Of a stretch of 64,000 bases of DNA, positions 1 through 7,661 are shown piece by piece. Source of the stretch: Rhodococcus sp. G-MC3 (GTDB taxonomy: Bacteria; Actinomycetota; Actinomycetes; Mycobacteriales; Mycobacteriaceae). Both the position numbers and the translations under genes were made by a program. The DNA lies in assembly GCF_030063335.1 (NCBI RefSeq), contig NZ_JASISW010000016.1, positions 1 through 64,000 on the forward strand, written 5' to 3'. Numbering within the stretch: position 1 is the first letter of the stretch; each line of letters begins with the position of its first letter. Below the pieces are notes generated by a model. It ran no database searches, was not told the DNA's origin, and was given only the letters and a program-made list of their open reading frames with translations.

Positions 1-124
1 ACCCTCGACGCAGGCATTCAGCTCTCGACTACCAAGCCCCGAACGATGTCCACTACAGTTACCGGCAGCACGACAACGCGGCCTGAATTTAACCATCTCC
101 AGTGTCCGAAATCCCCGCGGCAGA

Positions 125-538
125 TCAGTCGCCCCCGAACAGCAGCGCGCCCGCGAGGGGGACCAGTAGAAAGAACAGCCAACTGCTGTCCACTGGCACG
201 ACGAAAAACAGGACCAGCGCGATGATCGGAACTGCACCCATGACTGCTTTGCGCCAGTCCCAACCAGTGTCAGCAGCGGGCTCATCTTGTGAGTGCGGCG
301 CCGGTGAACTGGACTTCGAAATGTCCAGAGGCCTTGACACGGTGGGTGCCAGTGACGGCGTCGGCAGATCGATGAACACGGCATCGAGTTCGCCGCGCGT
401 GGTAGCCGAGGTGACGACAGCGCTTCGCTCATCGAACTCGGGAAGAGTAATTCGTCCGTCGCTCAAGTGTTGGCTGAGATTGGACAGTGCCTGCTCGCGT
501 TCGGACGTACCTATGCGAACGTCCGGGTTCTCTGCCAT
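125..538 (-). CDS. DUF1707 domain membrane protein
   Basis: A 137-residue protein whose first 60 residues match the DUF1707 pattern (RIGTSEREQALSNLSQHLSDG, then an LPEFDER segment and an LDAVFIDLP end). A Ser/Pro linker follows, and the C-terminal 45 residues form two hydrophobic helices (around GAVPIIALVLFFVV and WLFFLLVPLAGALLF). DUF1707 modules are common in actinobacteria at the N-terminus of small membrane proteins and are thought to be regulatory or DNA-binding-like; the function is unknown. There is no Shine-Dalgarno sequence before the ATG, but a TAAGGT hexamer lies 7 nt upstream, which suggests a leaderless mRNA. The family call is confident; the role is not known. Confidence 0.85.
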   Translation of the reverse strand: MAENPDVRIGTSEREQALSNLSQHLSDGRITLPEFDERSAVVTSATTRGELDAVFIDLPTPSLAPTVSRPLDISKSSSPAPHSQDEPAADTGWDWRKAVMGAVPIIALVLFFVVPVDSSWLFFLLVPLAGALLFGGD

Positions 539-545
539 GCGCTAC

Positions 546-551
546 ACCTTA
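546..551 (-). promoter_or_regulatory. -10 hexamer of a leaderless start (DUF1707 gene)
   Basis: TAAGGT on the minus strand, 7 nt before the ATG at 538, with no ribosome binding site between them. It fits the TAnnnT -10 box of leaderless actinobacterial transcripts. No clear -35 box is required or seen. Confidence 0.4.
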
Positions 552-714
552 GCCGCACACAGACGAAGCCGGACATCAGTTTCAGAAGACGCTTGCACTA
601 CTTCAAAGACCTCTGCGCGTTAGCCCGATACTGACCCTTTCGAGTGGTATTTACCGGCAAGTTTCGTATGTAGGTGGTCATCCGAAAGAGATGAGAGCCG
701 CGGACTTCGACCGC

Positions 715-893
715 TCCACGCTCTCTGTGAGCAGCGGCCGCGACGACCGCGATCACGGCCAACAGTAGCCCCCAGAATGCTCCGCCAGGGGCCCCGCGCC
801 CCTGAGATCGCGTAGTTGATGACAGTGACGAGTTGTTGTTTCTGCAGATCTTTGAGCGTGTCGACGTTGGGAGCGGAGAAATCCGATCGCGTA
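715..893 (-). pseudogene. DUF1269 membrane protein remnant
   Basis: Two overlapping minus-strand frames carry separate pieces of one family. One frame reads NVDTLKDLQKQQLVTVINYA, the usual N-terminal segment of DUF1269 proteins; the next frame reads GAPGGAFWGLLLAVIAVV, their glycine-rich membrane segment. The charged stretch that normally separates them is missing and the frame changes near 800. There is no intact start and no full-length reading frame. I read this as a deletion-plus-frameshift relic. The rest of 539-958 shows no supported gene. Confidence 0.5.
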
Positions 894-958
894 AGTCAGT
901 TGTGGGCGAGGGCGGAATGCTCACCCACGGAGCCCAGATCGCGACGGTTAGAGGTGAG

Positions 959-1183
959 TCAAGGAAGTCGACGCATCTCTACGACGGTGAGCCCCAGGGT
1001 GTCGAACCGGCCAAGAATCCCGCGGAGTTGAGTATCGCTGTGTACGGGCCCGCACAGCGCGGTGAATGCGCGCTGACTCGGCGCGGTGGTGAACTCCGGG
1101 AATACAGCCAGGGCGCGTTCGCTGAGCTCACCCTTGATCAGAAATTCGTAGCGCATCGGTGGAGTGCGTCTGGGTACGGACAC
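959..1183 (-). CDS. Small conserved-type hypothetical protein
   Basis: A 74-residue protein beginning at a GTG that has a good GAGGAG Shine-Dalgarno sequence 6 nt upstream; an in-frame ATG nine codons later (MRYEFLIKGEL) is the alternative. The body (YEFLIKGELSERALAVFPEF, then LRGILGRFDTLGLTVVEMRR) alternates beta and helix like a small ACT- or BON-like alpha/beta fold. Proteins of this shape are common and unannotated in Rhodococcus. It has no signal peptide and no membrane segment. It may be the first gene of a run of small minus-strand stress-type genes here. Function unknown. Confidence 0.6.
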   Translation of the reverse strand: MSVPRRTPPMRYEFLIKGELSERALAVFPEFTTAPSQRAFTALCGPVHSDTQLRGILGRFDTLGLTVVEMRRLP

Positions 1184-1341
1184 AGTCGTCTCCTCGAAAG
1201 CAGGTGGCGCCGACACTCTGGTTCACGTGTGGAGTAGGTCCTTCATCGGTGAGGAGTGGGGCGGTGGATTCTCCGTCCAGCGCTAGATCGACCCGAGGCG
1301 CTGTGCGGGCGCGTTGCTGTCGCGGCGGGTCTTCATGTGGG

Positions 1342-1524
1342 CTACCGGACGACGAGAGCTGCAACGAACACGATCAGTGCAACAACCCCGAGGACCATCA
1401 GTGCCGTGAATACTGTGGGATTCGACAGCAACGGAACCGTGCGATCCGTCGAGGTCTCCTCCGCAGTAGGGGCCCCGGGGTCGGGGTTCTTCACTCTTAC
1501 AGGTTCATTCGACCGAGAGAGCAT
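1342..1524 (-). CDS. Small DUF6480-like single-pass membrane protein
   Basis: Sixty residues: a Pro/Asp-rich N-terminal part containing NPDPGAPTAEE, then one C-terminal transmembrane helix (TVFTALMVLGVVALIVFVAALVV). This layout, an NPDPG motif followed by a single tail helix, is that of the DUF6480 family. The start lies 4 nt after the stop of the DUF7144 gene, so the two are probably co-transcribed. The start is uncertain: the ATG at 1524 lacks a clear ribosome binding site, and a GTG at 1494 is possible. Function unknown. Confidence 0.5.
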   Translation of the reverse strand: MLSRSNEPVRVKNPDPGAPTAEETSTDRTVPLLSNPTVFTALMVLGVVALIVFVAALVVR

Positions 1525-1528
1525 CGAG

Positions 1529-1948
1529 TCACAACGCGGGCCTCGGGTCCCAGGTTGCGACTGCCCAGATCACGATCAAATCGAGAGTGATGATCAGGAT
1601 GGACCACAGCGGGTAGTACGGGAGCCAGAGGAAGTTGGCGACGATCGACACTGCGGCGATGATGACAGCTGAGGCCCGGGCCCACACCGCGCCACTGAAC
1701 AAGCCGAGCGCTATGGCGCCGAGCAGGACCGCCAGTATGATGTGGATCCATCCCCACGTCGTCAGGTCGAGCTGATACGTGTAAACAAAGCCGACGACGA
1801 AGAGTTCATCTCCCACCACTGCGGAAATCCCCTGCAGCAGTGTAACGATGGCAGCAGTGAGAAGCAGCAGTGCGGCAGCGAACGTGGTACCGCCTGCCAC
1901 CCCCCGCCGGACGGGATGACGGTGAAGGCTGGAATCCGATGTTGCCAT
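1529..1948 (-). CDS. DUF7144 family four-helix membrane protein
   Basis: A 139-residue protein with four predicted transmembrane helices (about residues 20-45, 60-80, 88-108 and 112-132). The signatures YQLDLTTWGWIHI and WLPYYPLWSILIITLDLIVIWAV are typical of the actinobacterial DUF7144 family (formerly annotated as small integral membrane proteins). An AAGGA ribosome binding site lies 6 nt before the ATG. It probably forms an operon with the DUF6480-like gene. The family is often found beside stress genes; its biochemical role is unknown. Confidence 0.8.
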   Translation of the reverse strand: MATSDSSLHRHPVRRGVAGGTTFAAALLLLTAAIVTLLQGISAVVGDELFVVGFVYTYQLDLTTWGWIHIILAVLLGAIALGLFSGAVWARASAVIIAAVSIVANFLWLPYYPLWSILIITLDLIVIWAVATWDPRPAL

Positions 1949-2001
1949 GATTTGTCCTTCCGCTTGATTGACGAGTGTCGGGCAAGTCTCATGCGAAGCA
2001 T

Positions 2002-2060
2002 GTCCTGACTTCTCATCCGTGCGGGGTGAACGTCACCCCGCACGGATGAGAAGTCAGGAC
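2002..2060 (+). repeat. Perfect 28-bp inverted repeat with 3-nt loop
   Basis: The arms 2002-2029 and 2033-2060 are exact reverse complements around the loop ACG; a smaller hairpin (CATGC-GAA-GCATG, 1990-2002) abuts it. It lies between the divergent starts at 1948 and 2120, so it would be transcribed in the leader of at least one gene. No T-run follows on either side. It could be a cruciform, a regulator target, or a dispersed palindromic element. I noticed no second copy in the window. Confidence 0.9.
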
Positions 2061-2119
2061 GTACGGCAAGGCATCGTTCGAGTCGATCGTTTGTGCCCAT
2101 ATACGTCAGGAGCGGTCCC

Positions 2120-3244
2120 ATGTCGCGCATACCCGATCCCCACGTATTGCCGCAGGTTCCGACGTGGTCGTTGCCACGAGGGGTCATCGTCCTGCTCGGA
2201 TCCGCCGGATTGGTCATCACGATCGCCGGCGCAAGAGCCTTCGCCAACGTCCTCGGCCCGGTGCTACTTGCGTTGATGCTCACGGTTGCGGTACATCCGC
2301 TACCGAACTGGCTGCGGCGCAAAGGGGTACCGAACGCAGTCGCCGTCGTCGCAGCTGTGCTGGCAGTCTGGGCAGTGCTCGGCGTCCTGGTGGTGTCACT
2401 GGTAGTTTCCGTTGCCCAACTGTCCTCGCTGCTTCCGACCTACGCGGACCGCCTCGACGAGTTAGTGGCCAATGTCGAGTCGACTTTGGCTGCCAGGGGA
2501 ATCAGCACGGACGATATCGACGCAATGTTGTCCGGCATCGATCCCAACACAGTATTCGCGCTGGTCGAATCTATCGTGACTGGGACTCTTGGGATTTTCT
2601 CGAGCCTGTTGTTCGTCCTGATCGTCGCGCTGTTCATGGCCGTCGACGGCATGTCCTACACGTCGCGAATGAAAATCTTGGACCGGGTGCGGCCAGATAT
2701 CGCCATGGCGTTTTCCTCGTTCGCCGGAGGGACCCGCCGCTACCTGGTTATCTCGACCGTCTTCGGGTTGATCGTCGCGGTACTCGACGGCTTGGCACTG
2801 TGGGCGCTGGATGTTCCGTTGCCTGTGCTGTGGGCGCTGCTTGCTTTCATCACCAATTACATTCCCAATATCGGTTTCGTACTCGGCGTCATTCCACCGG
2901 CCCTGCTCGCGCTCCTGCAGGGCGGGCCTGTGTTGATGCTTGCCGTCATCCTCGTATACAGCGTCCTCAACGTGGTCATTCAGTCGATCATTCAACCCAA
3001 GTTCGTCGGTGACGCAGTCGGATTGTCGGTCACACTGACATTCCTGTCCTTGGTGTTCTGGGCATGGGTACTGGGCCCACTGGGGGCGATACTGGCTATA
3101 CCGGTCACGCTCCTCGCCAAAGCCCTACTGGTGGACATCGATCCGTCCACCCGGTGGGCCGACGTCCTCCTCAGCGGCGGTGCGGTACCGCCTCCACCGG
3201 ACGGAAGCGAGGATAGCGAAACAAGCGAAACGTCGAAGGAATGA
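2120..3244 (+). CDS. AI-2E family transporter (PerM/YdiK-like)
   Basis: A 374-residue multi-pass membrane protein. Hydrophobic blocks at about residues 20-60, 70-100, 150-180, 210-265 and 270-345 give the seven- to eight-helix layout of the AI-2E exporter-like family, with its hallmark FITNYIPNIGFVLGVIPPALLAL and the later QPKFVGDAVGLSVTLTFLSL. Family members export AI-2 or act as sodium/proton antiporters; many actinobacterial copies are uncharacterised. The start at 2120 is preferred because AGGAG lies 7 nt upstream; an in-frame ATG at 2093 has no such site. The acidic, Ser-rich tail (EDSETSETSKE) is cytoplasmic. Confidence 0.85.
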   Translation: MSRIPDPHVLPQVPTWSLPRGVIVLLGSAGLVITIAGARAFANVLGPVLLALMLTVAVHPLPNWLRRKGVPNAVAVVAAVLAVWAVLGVLVVSLVVSVAQLSSLLPTYADRLDELVANVESTLAARGISTDDIDAMLSGIDPNTVFALVESIVTGTLGIFSSLLFVLIVALFMAVDGMSYTSRMKILDRVRPDIAMAFSSFAGGTRRYLVISTVFGLIVAVLDGLALWALDVPLPVLWALLAFITNYIPNIGFVLGVIPPALLALLQGGPVLMLAVILVYSVLNVVIQSIIQPKFVGDAVGLSVTLTFLSLVFWAWVLGPLGAILAIPVTLLAKALLVDIDPSTRWADVLLSGGAVPPPPDGSEDSETSETSKE

Positions 3245-3419
3245 ACGAGATTTCTTGATCACGAACAGCCTTTCGCCATTGCCGGCCTCTTGTGATTGTG
3301 GGGCACGTAGCTCCGGTCGAGACTGCGTCGGAATTTGTTCCTGTATTTGTCCGCCCGACCGCGATCAGGCCCGCGGTGCAACCGGCGAGCAGCACTACGT
3401 CAGCGGTGCTCCTACACGA

Positions 3420-4082
3420 TCAGAACAGTCCGCCCATTCCCTTGCCGATCAATACCACCGAGATCACCAGAATCAGGACACTCATCACCGCTGCATTGTT
3501 CGTCTCCAGCCATTCCTTCAGGGATGCGAGCGGTGCCGACAGGCGCTGAGCTGCAACTTGATACGCGATCACTGGTAGCGCGACCGTCGAGGACCCCAAG
3601 ATGACGAACACGGCTACAGCGACGATCGTCTGCCCGCTGTCGACGGCGCCGCCGCCGATGGTGACCCCCGCTGCAATACACATCAGCAGATTCTTCGGAT
3701 TGATCGCGGCGAGCGCGAAACCGACACCTAACGCTTTGCCTGCAGTCATGCCGTCGATGGCGGTCATCCACTTCGGAGTGGCATGCTCCGCCCCGCGGGT
3801 GCGCCATTGACGAATTCCAACCAGAAGCAGCAGCACACCGATGGCAAGTTTGATCCACGACGAGGTCGCCGACGGTTCATCGTCAGATCCGGTCGCTGCA
3901 CTGCCGACAAGAACGAAGATCGTAGTGGCGATGATGATTCCGCCGATCCATCCGGCTGCGAAGCCGATGCTGGTGCTGCCCGCGTGCTTACCGAGCAGCA
4001 TCAAAATCGCGGCGATGATGGGGATTGGGGAGACAGCCACACCGATTGCCAGCGGTAGTAGGTCTCCGAGCACTGTTCCCAC
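3420..4082 (-). CDS. GAP family membrane protein (Sap/DUF2910)
   Basis: A 220-residue, six-helix protein opening with LGDLLPLAIGVAVSPIPIIA and carrying GVGFALAAINPKNLLMCIAAG in the middle, the conserved halves of the GAP (glycopeptidolipid addressing protein) family in the LysE-like superfamily. The founding member in M. smegmatis is needed to move glycopeptidolipids to the cell surface. The GTG start has AAGGA upstream. It lies about 5 kb from an acyltransferase/glycosyltransferase cluster, but GAP paralogues are scattered in mycolata genomes, so a shared substrate is only a guess. Confidence 0.8.
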   Translation of the reverse strand: MGTVLGDLLPLAIGVAVSPIPIIAAILMLLGKHAGSTSIGFAAGWIGGIIIATTIFVLVGSAATGSDDEPSATSSWIKLAIGVLLLLVGIRQWRTRGAEHATPKWMTAIDGMTAGKALGVGFALAAINPKNLLMCIAAGVTIGGGAVDSGQTIVAVAVFVILGSSTVALPVIAYQVAAQRLSAPLASLKEWLETNNAAVMSVLILVISVVLIGKGMGGLF

Positions 4083-4094
4083 TGTCGGTTCCTT

Positions 4095-4256
4095 TCAGCG
4101 ACCGGTCGTGTGTATCGCGATGTGAACTCGGCGAAGACTGGGCGATATTTGGCGCCCATAGGACCGGTCGCTGATCGCACCATCGTAAGCAGTGACGTGT
4201 TCCTCTTTCAGTTCGCTTGCAGTGGGGAACTTCCGAACGGTCGATGTGCCCGGCAT
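4095..4256 (-). CDS. Possible 53-residue small protein upstream of the GAP gene
   Basis: A short reading frame starting MPGTSTVRKFPTASELKEEH with a GGAGG ribosome binding site 5 nt before its ATG, ending 12 nt before the GAP-family start. It has a charged helix-like middle and a basic C-terminal part, with no signal peptide or membrane segment. I recognise no family. The placement and the strong ribosome binding site are the only support; it could be a coupled leader ORF. The rest of this gap (4257-4437) shows nothing I can support. Confidence 0.35.
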   Translation of the reverse strand: MPGTSTVRKFPTASELKEEHVTAYDGAISDRSYGRQISPSLRRVHIAIHTTGR

Positions 4257-4437
4257 GTCGGCCTCCATCAAGTAGTGGTGGTGTTCGACTCGACGGTATG
4301 AGCAGCCCTGGCAGCAGCTTTCATCAGTTGTGGGTGAGGGGTCCCCTCGGACGACTCTGATGCCGACACTCTGGTGCATCGATCGAGCAGTCTCGTCATC
4401 CTCGAAGAGTGAAGCGGGCAGTCGCCTCCGCTCGCGG

Positions 4438-7085
4438 TCAAATCATCCCGAGTTTCTGCGCTGCTGCGATAGCGTCACGGCGATTGGTGACACCGAGCTT
4501 GCGGTAAATCCCTCGCAGGTGTGTCTTGACCGTGTTGACGGAGATGAATTTGTCGGCGGCGATGGACTCGGCGGTGCGGAACGAGGGTAGTTCACGCAGC
4601 AAGTCCATCTCTCGTGGGCTCAACCTGACCACGGAGGTGTCGATACCGGGTTTGACGGCGGCGCGAACAACGGCGGCGAAGCCATCGAGCGTGCCGAACC
4701 GCCCGAAGTTGCGGTCGAGGACTGTCCGCACGTACCGCTGACTGTATGTGAACGGACGCAATAGTTTTTGTGACTCACCGACAGTGAGCGCGTTACGGAG
4801 TGCAGTGAATGCGGTGTCGGTATCGCGCTCTGCTGCCAGAGTTGTCGCTTCGAGCCACGCCCACACCGCTGTGATGGGATGTAGTGCCGGTAGCGAACCG
4901 TCCAGGACTGGATCCAGTGCGACATGCGCACCAACGAACCTGCCGTGGAATCGTTCGACCATCGCTGACAGCACTGCACTTTCGGCAGTGTCACCGAGTT
5001 TGTGGTGCACGAACGCTGCGTAGTTCGTGGCGTCGACGATGTTGCCCGCAGCGAGAAAGGTGTGCTGGACATCGGCTGCGATCATCGCTGTCAAGTGTGG
5101 CGGCAGAGGATCTGTCTCTGGCGTGAACCGAGTTCGGAGTCGGTCGGCTACTTTGCTCGGCAAGCTCGTGCGGTCGGTGATGGCGTGGATCAGCTGGCCG
5201 GTTTCCGCCATCGCAGGCACGAGGGAGTCGTTGAGCACCGACCAGGAGACGTCGTTGCGGCCGGGGGCCAGTCCATTCGGAGGTCGGCGGCGTAGACGGC
5301 ATAGGCCTGGATCAAGGCGACCGTATCGGCAGGACCCAGACTGTGAGTGTTGGTCAGAGCCACCGCAGTCATCGCGGTCGAGGTGACCGCGTCGAAGCGG
5401 CCTGTGAACGCCGACAACACAGTTCGTGCCCCCAGGCAGTGCAGTTCGAGTACCGGTGAGTGAGCCGCGTGTGCGTGAGCGCTGGCGTCTACGACATGTC
5501 GATCTGCATCGGCGAGCCGGCCGAGAAAGAGTTCCGTCGCCGCTTGGTGGAGAGCGATCGAGGCATCGATGTCGGAGCGCTCGCCGCAATTGTCGATGTG
5601 ATGCAGAGTGCGCAGAGCGGTTTCGGTGGCGGTGGCGGTGTCATTGAGTACGTCGGTGTGCAGGGCAAGCTGCGCCTCGAGCAGCGCGGCCAGCGCCGAC
5701 TCGATCGCTGTTGCCGTGTGGGGTTCACGGCCGAGCCAGACCAATGTCGCAGCTGCGGGCGCGAAGTTGCCCGCAGCCAGCAGAGCGAGCGCGGTGATCA
5801 AACGCGTTGTGGGGTAACCGCGGACCTCCCGAGGCGCTCGCTCGACCAAACCGAGAATGGCGCCCGCGGAATGCCCACCGAGTACGAGGTCAATAGCGGC
5901 CTGTTCGAGCACGGCGGCTGTCGTGTCCGGATCACCGCTGTCGATCGCATGCCTGAGGGCGTCGAAGGGCTGGCCGTTCTCGATGTACCACAGGGAGGCG
6001 CGGCGGCGGATATCTGAAACTGTGCAGACATCGTCGCGTTCTGCCTCTGCTCGAAGGTAAGCGCGCATCAACGGGTGATAGCGGTAGAGCGGTCCCTGAT
6101 CGGTGGCCGTTCGGCTGATCAAAAAGTTGTTGCGAGTCAAAGCTTCCAACACGACATGAGTTGAAGGTATCCGAGTCAGATATGCGGCCAGTGAGTTGGT
6201 TACGGCATCGGGAATCGCAGTGATTATCAATATCTGCCTGATCCGCGGAGGTAACGAGGTGATGAATTCGTCGACCAGGAAGTCCGATGTCGCGCGGTCG
6301 GTGCCGGCGTAAAGGGAGAGAGCATCACGGGGATTGGTGCTGCGGAGCGCGGTCAGAGCGGCGAGCTGCAGGCCCGCAGCCCATCCCTCGGTCTTACTCA
6401 TCACAGTGTCGAGGACGTCGTCGGTTAGTTGGTCGAGTTGGTGGCGAGACAACAGCTCCCGGGATTCGTCGGATGTGAAAGCGATGTCTTCGGCTGTGAT
6501 TTCGGCTACTGCACCAGCCAACCTCGAGCGACTGAGCAGCAGCGGAGGTTCGAAGCGCCCAGAGAGAATCAGCCGGAATGAGGGCGGCGCCCAGCGGAGC
6601 AGCGCCGCCATCTCCTCTAGCGCGGACGCGTCGCGGAGGAGATGAGCATCGTCGATCACCAAGCACAACAGTCCGGCTGAGGAATCGAGCAGCTCCCCCA
6701 GCCCAGCAAGGTCCGAGCGATCACCGGCGAACTCGGAAAGAGTCAACCGCTGGGCGGCATCCGCGAGGGCACTGTTTTCGCTCGCCGCAGCGGCGGCAAT
6801 GATTGCCGCGCGCAACACCTGCACATCGTTGTCATCCTCGGTGGCGGTCAACCACATCGCCGTGGCCACGGGTGGAGTGACACCTCGAATCCACCGGGAG
6901 AGCAGCACCGTCTTACCGGACCCGGCAGGTGCGGTGATCGACACTATTCGCAGATCTGCATCACCGATCAAGACCGAGTTCATCGTCGCGCACAACCGTG
7001 AACGGTCGACAGTGGAGCGCGTCGACACCGACGGCGCGATATTTCGGCCACGCTGCACACCGACACGGGAACGAGAAATTGTCAT
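4438..7085 (-). pseudogene. LAL/MalT-type LuxR regulator, broken by a frameshift
   Basis: Two adjoining reading frames together make one large LuxR regulator of about 882 residues. The N-terminal frame (7085 to about 5265) has the Walker A loop APAGSGKT at residues 52-59, Walker B LCLVIDDAH, and a helical TPR-like region; its GGGAGG ribosome binding site is well placed. The C-terminal frame ends in the LuxR helix-turn-helix (LSPREMDLLRELPSFRTAES, then KFISVNTVKTHLRGIYRKLG). The frames meet at a run of five Cs on the coding strand (5263-5267); adding one C restores a continuous protein (DWPPGRNDVSWSVLNDS). This could be a real mutation, a phase-variable tract or a sequencing error. Its targets are unknown. 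Confidence 0.8.
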
Positions 7086-7522
7086 GGTCGCACCACCTCC
7101 CGACTTCAGGATCAGGCACGAAACACGACTGATGTTCGTACCTGAGCCCAGGCGATTACGTATACGCCGAGCCTAAGCGACAACTGCAAGCTTTACAGCG
7201 TCTTCTACGCTCTATCCCTGCAGGTCACAGAGGTATCGAGGGTGATGATCGGGTTATCCCCACCGAAACGGCGTAGAAGGTTGGTTTATGCAATTCAAAC
7301 AGGTATCCCCACCGATATACGGTGACTACGTGCACCACCGAATTTCAATGCACTATCAGCACCACGAAGAACACGACAGGCTGACAGCACCCAGCACCAG
7401 CGGACCTGGCGGCCTCAGTGGCGAGAGTGCAATGCGCGTCGGGGTGGCCCACCTGATACGGACCCACACAGCTCAGTCACGGGCCCGCAGCAACGCAGTT
7501 CGGCGGTAATTCGTAACACGGC
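7086..7522. other. Intergenic region upstream of the LuxR gene, with repeats
   Basis: No convincing gene. It contains a perfect 9-bp inverted repeat (CTTCTACGC at 7202-7210 and GCGTAGAAG at 7271-7279) and a 12-bp direct repeat (TATCCCCACCGA at 7255-7266 and 7304-7315, 49 bp apart). These lie 117-230 bp before the LuxR start and could be regulator-binding sites. A 73-codon plus-strand frame at 7288 has a weak ribosome binding site and protein-unlike composition, so I did not call it. Confidence 0.5.
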
Positions 7523-7559
7523 AAAAGCCGAGTGCACGACCGTGCAGTGCACTTCCGGC
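7523..7559 (-). terminator. Intrinsic terminator after accA3
   Basis: Read on the minus strand: GCCG, a two-base bulge, AGTGCAC, a 9-nt loop, GTGCACT, CGGC, then TTTT. The stem is 11 bp and the U-run follows directly. It begins about 100 nt past the accA3 stop and should end that transcript. Confidence 0.65.
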
Positions 7560-7661
7560 ATCCGCATCAGAGTGTCAGCAGACCGGTGCACTCACCCGCA
7601 AAACGCCAGCTGAACAATGCACCCGTCTGCTGAAACTGACATCGGACGTCGCTCGTACGTG

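Noticed and set aside
598..924. 108-codon minus-strand frame
   Set aside because: Only its central part resembles a known family, and that part belongs to a frameshifted DUF1269 remnant; the rest is not protein-like.
7288..7509. 73-codon plus-strand frame upstream of the accA3 terminator
   Set aside because: Weak ribosome binding site, composition unlike a protein, and it runs into the terminator region.
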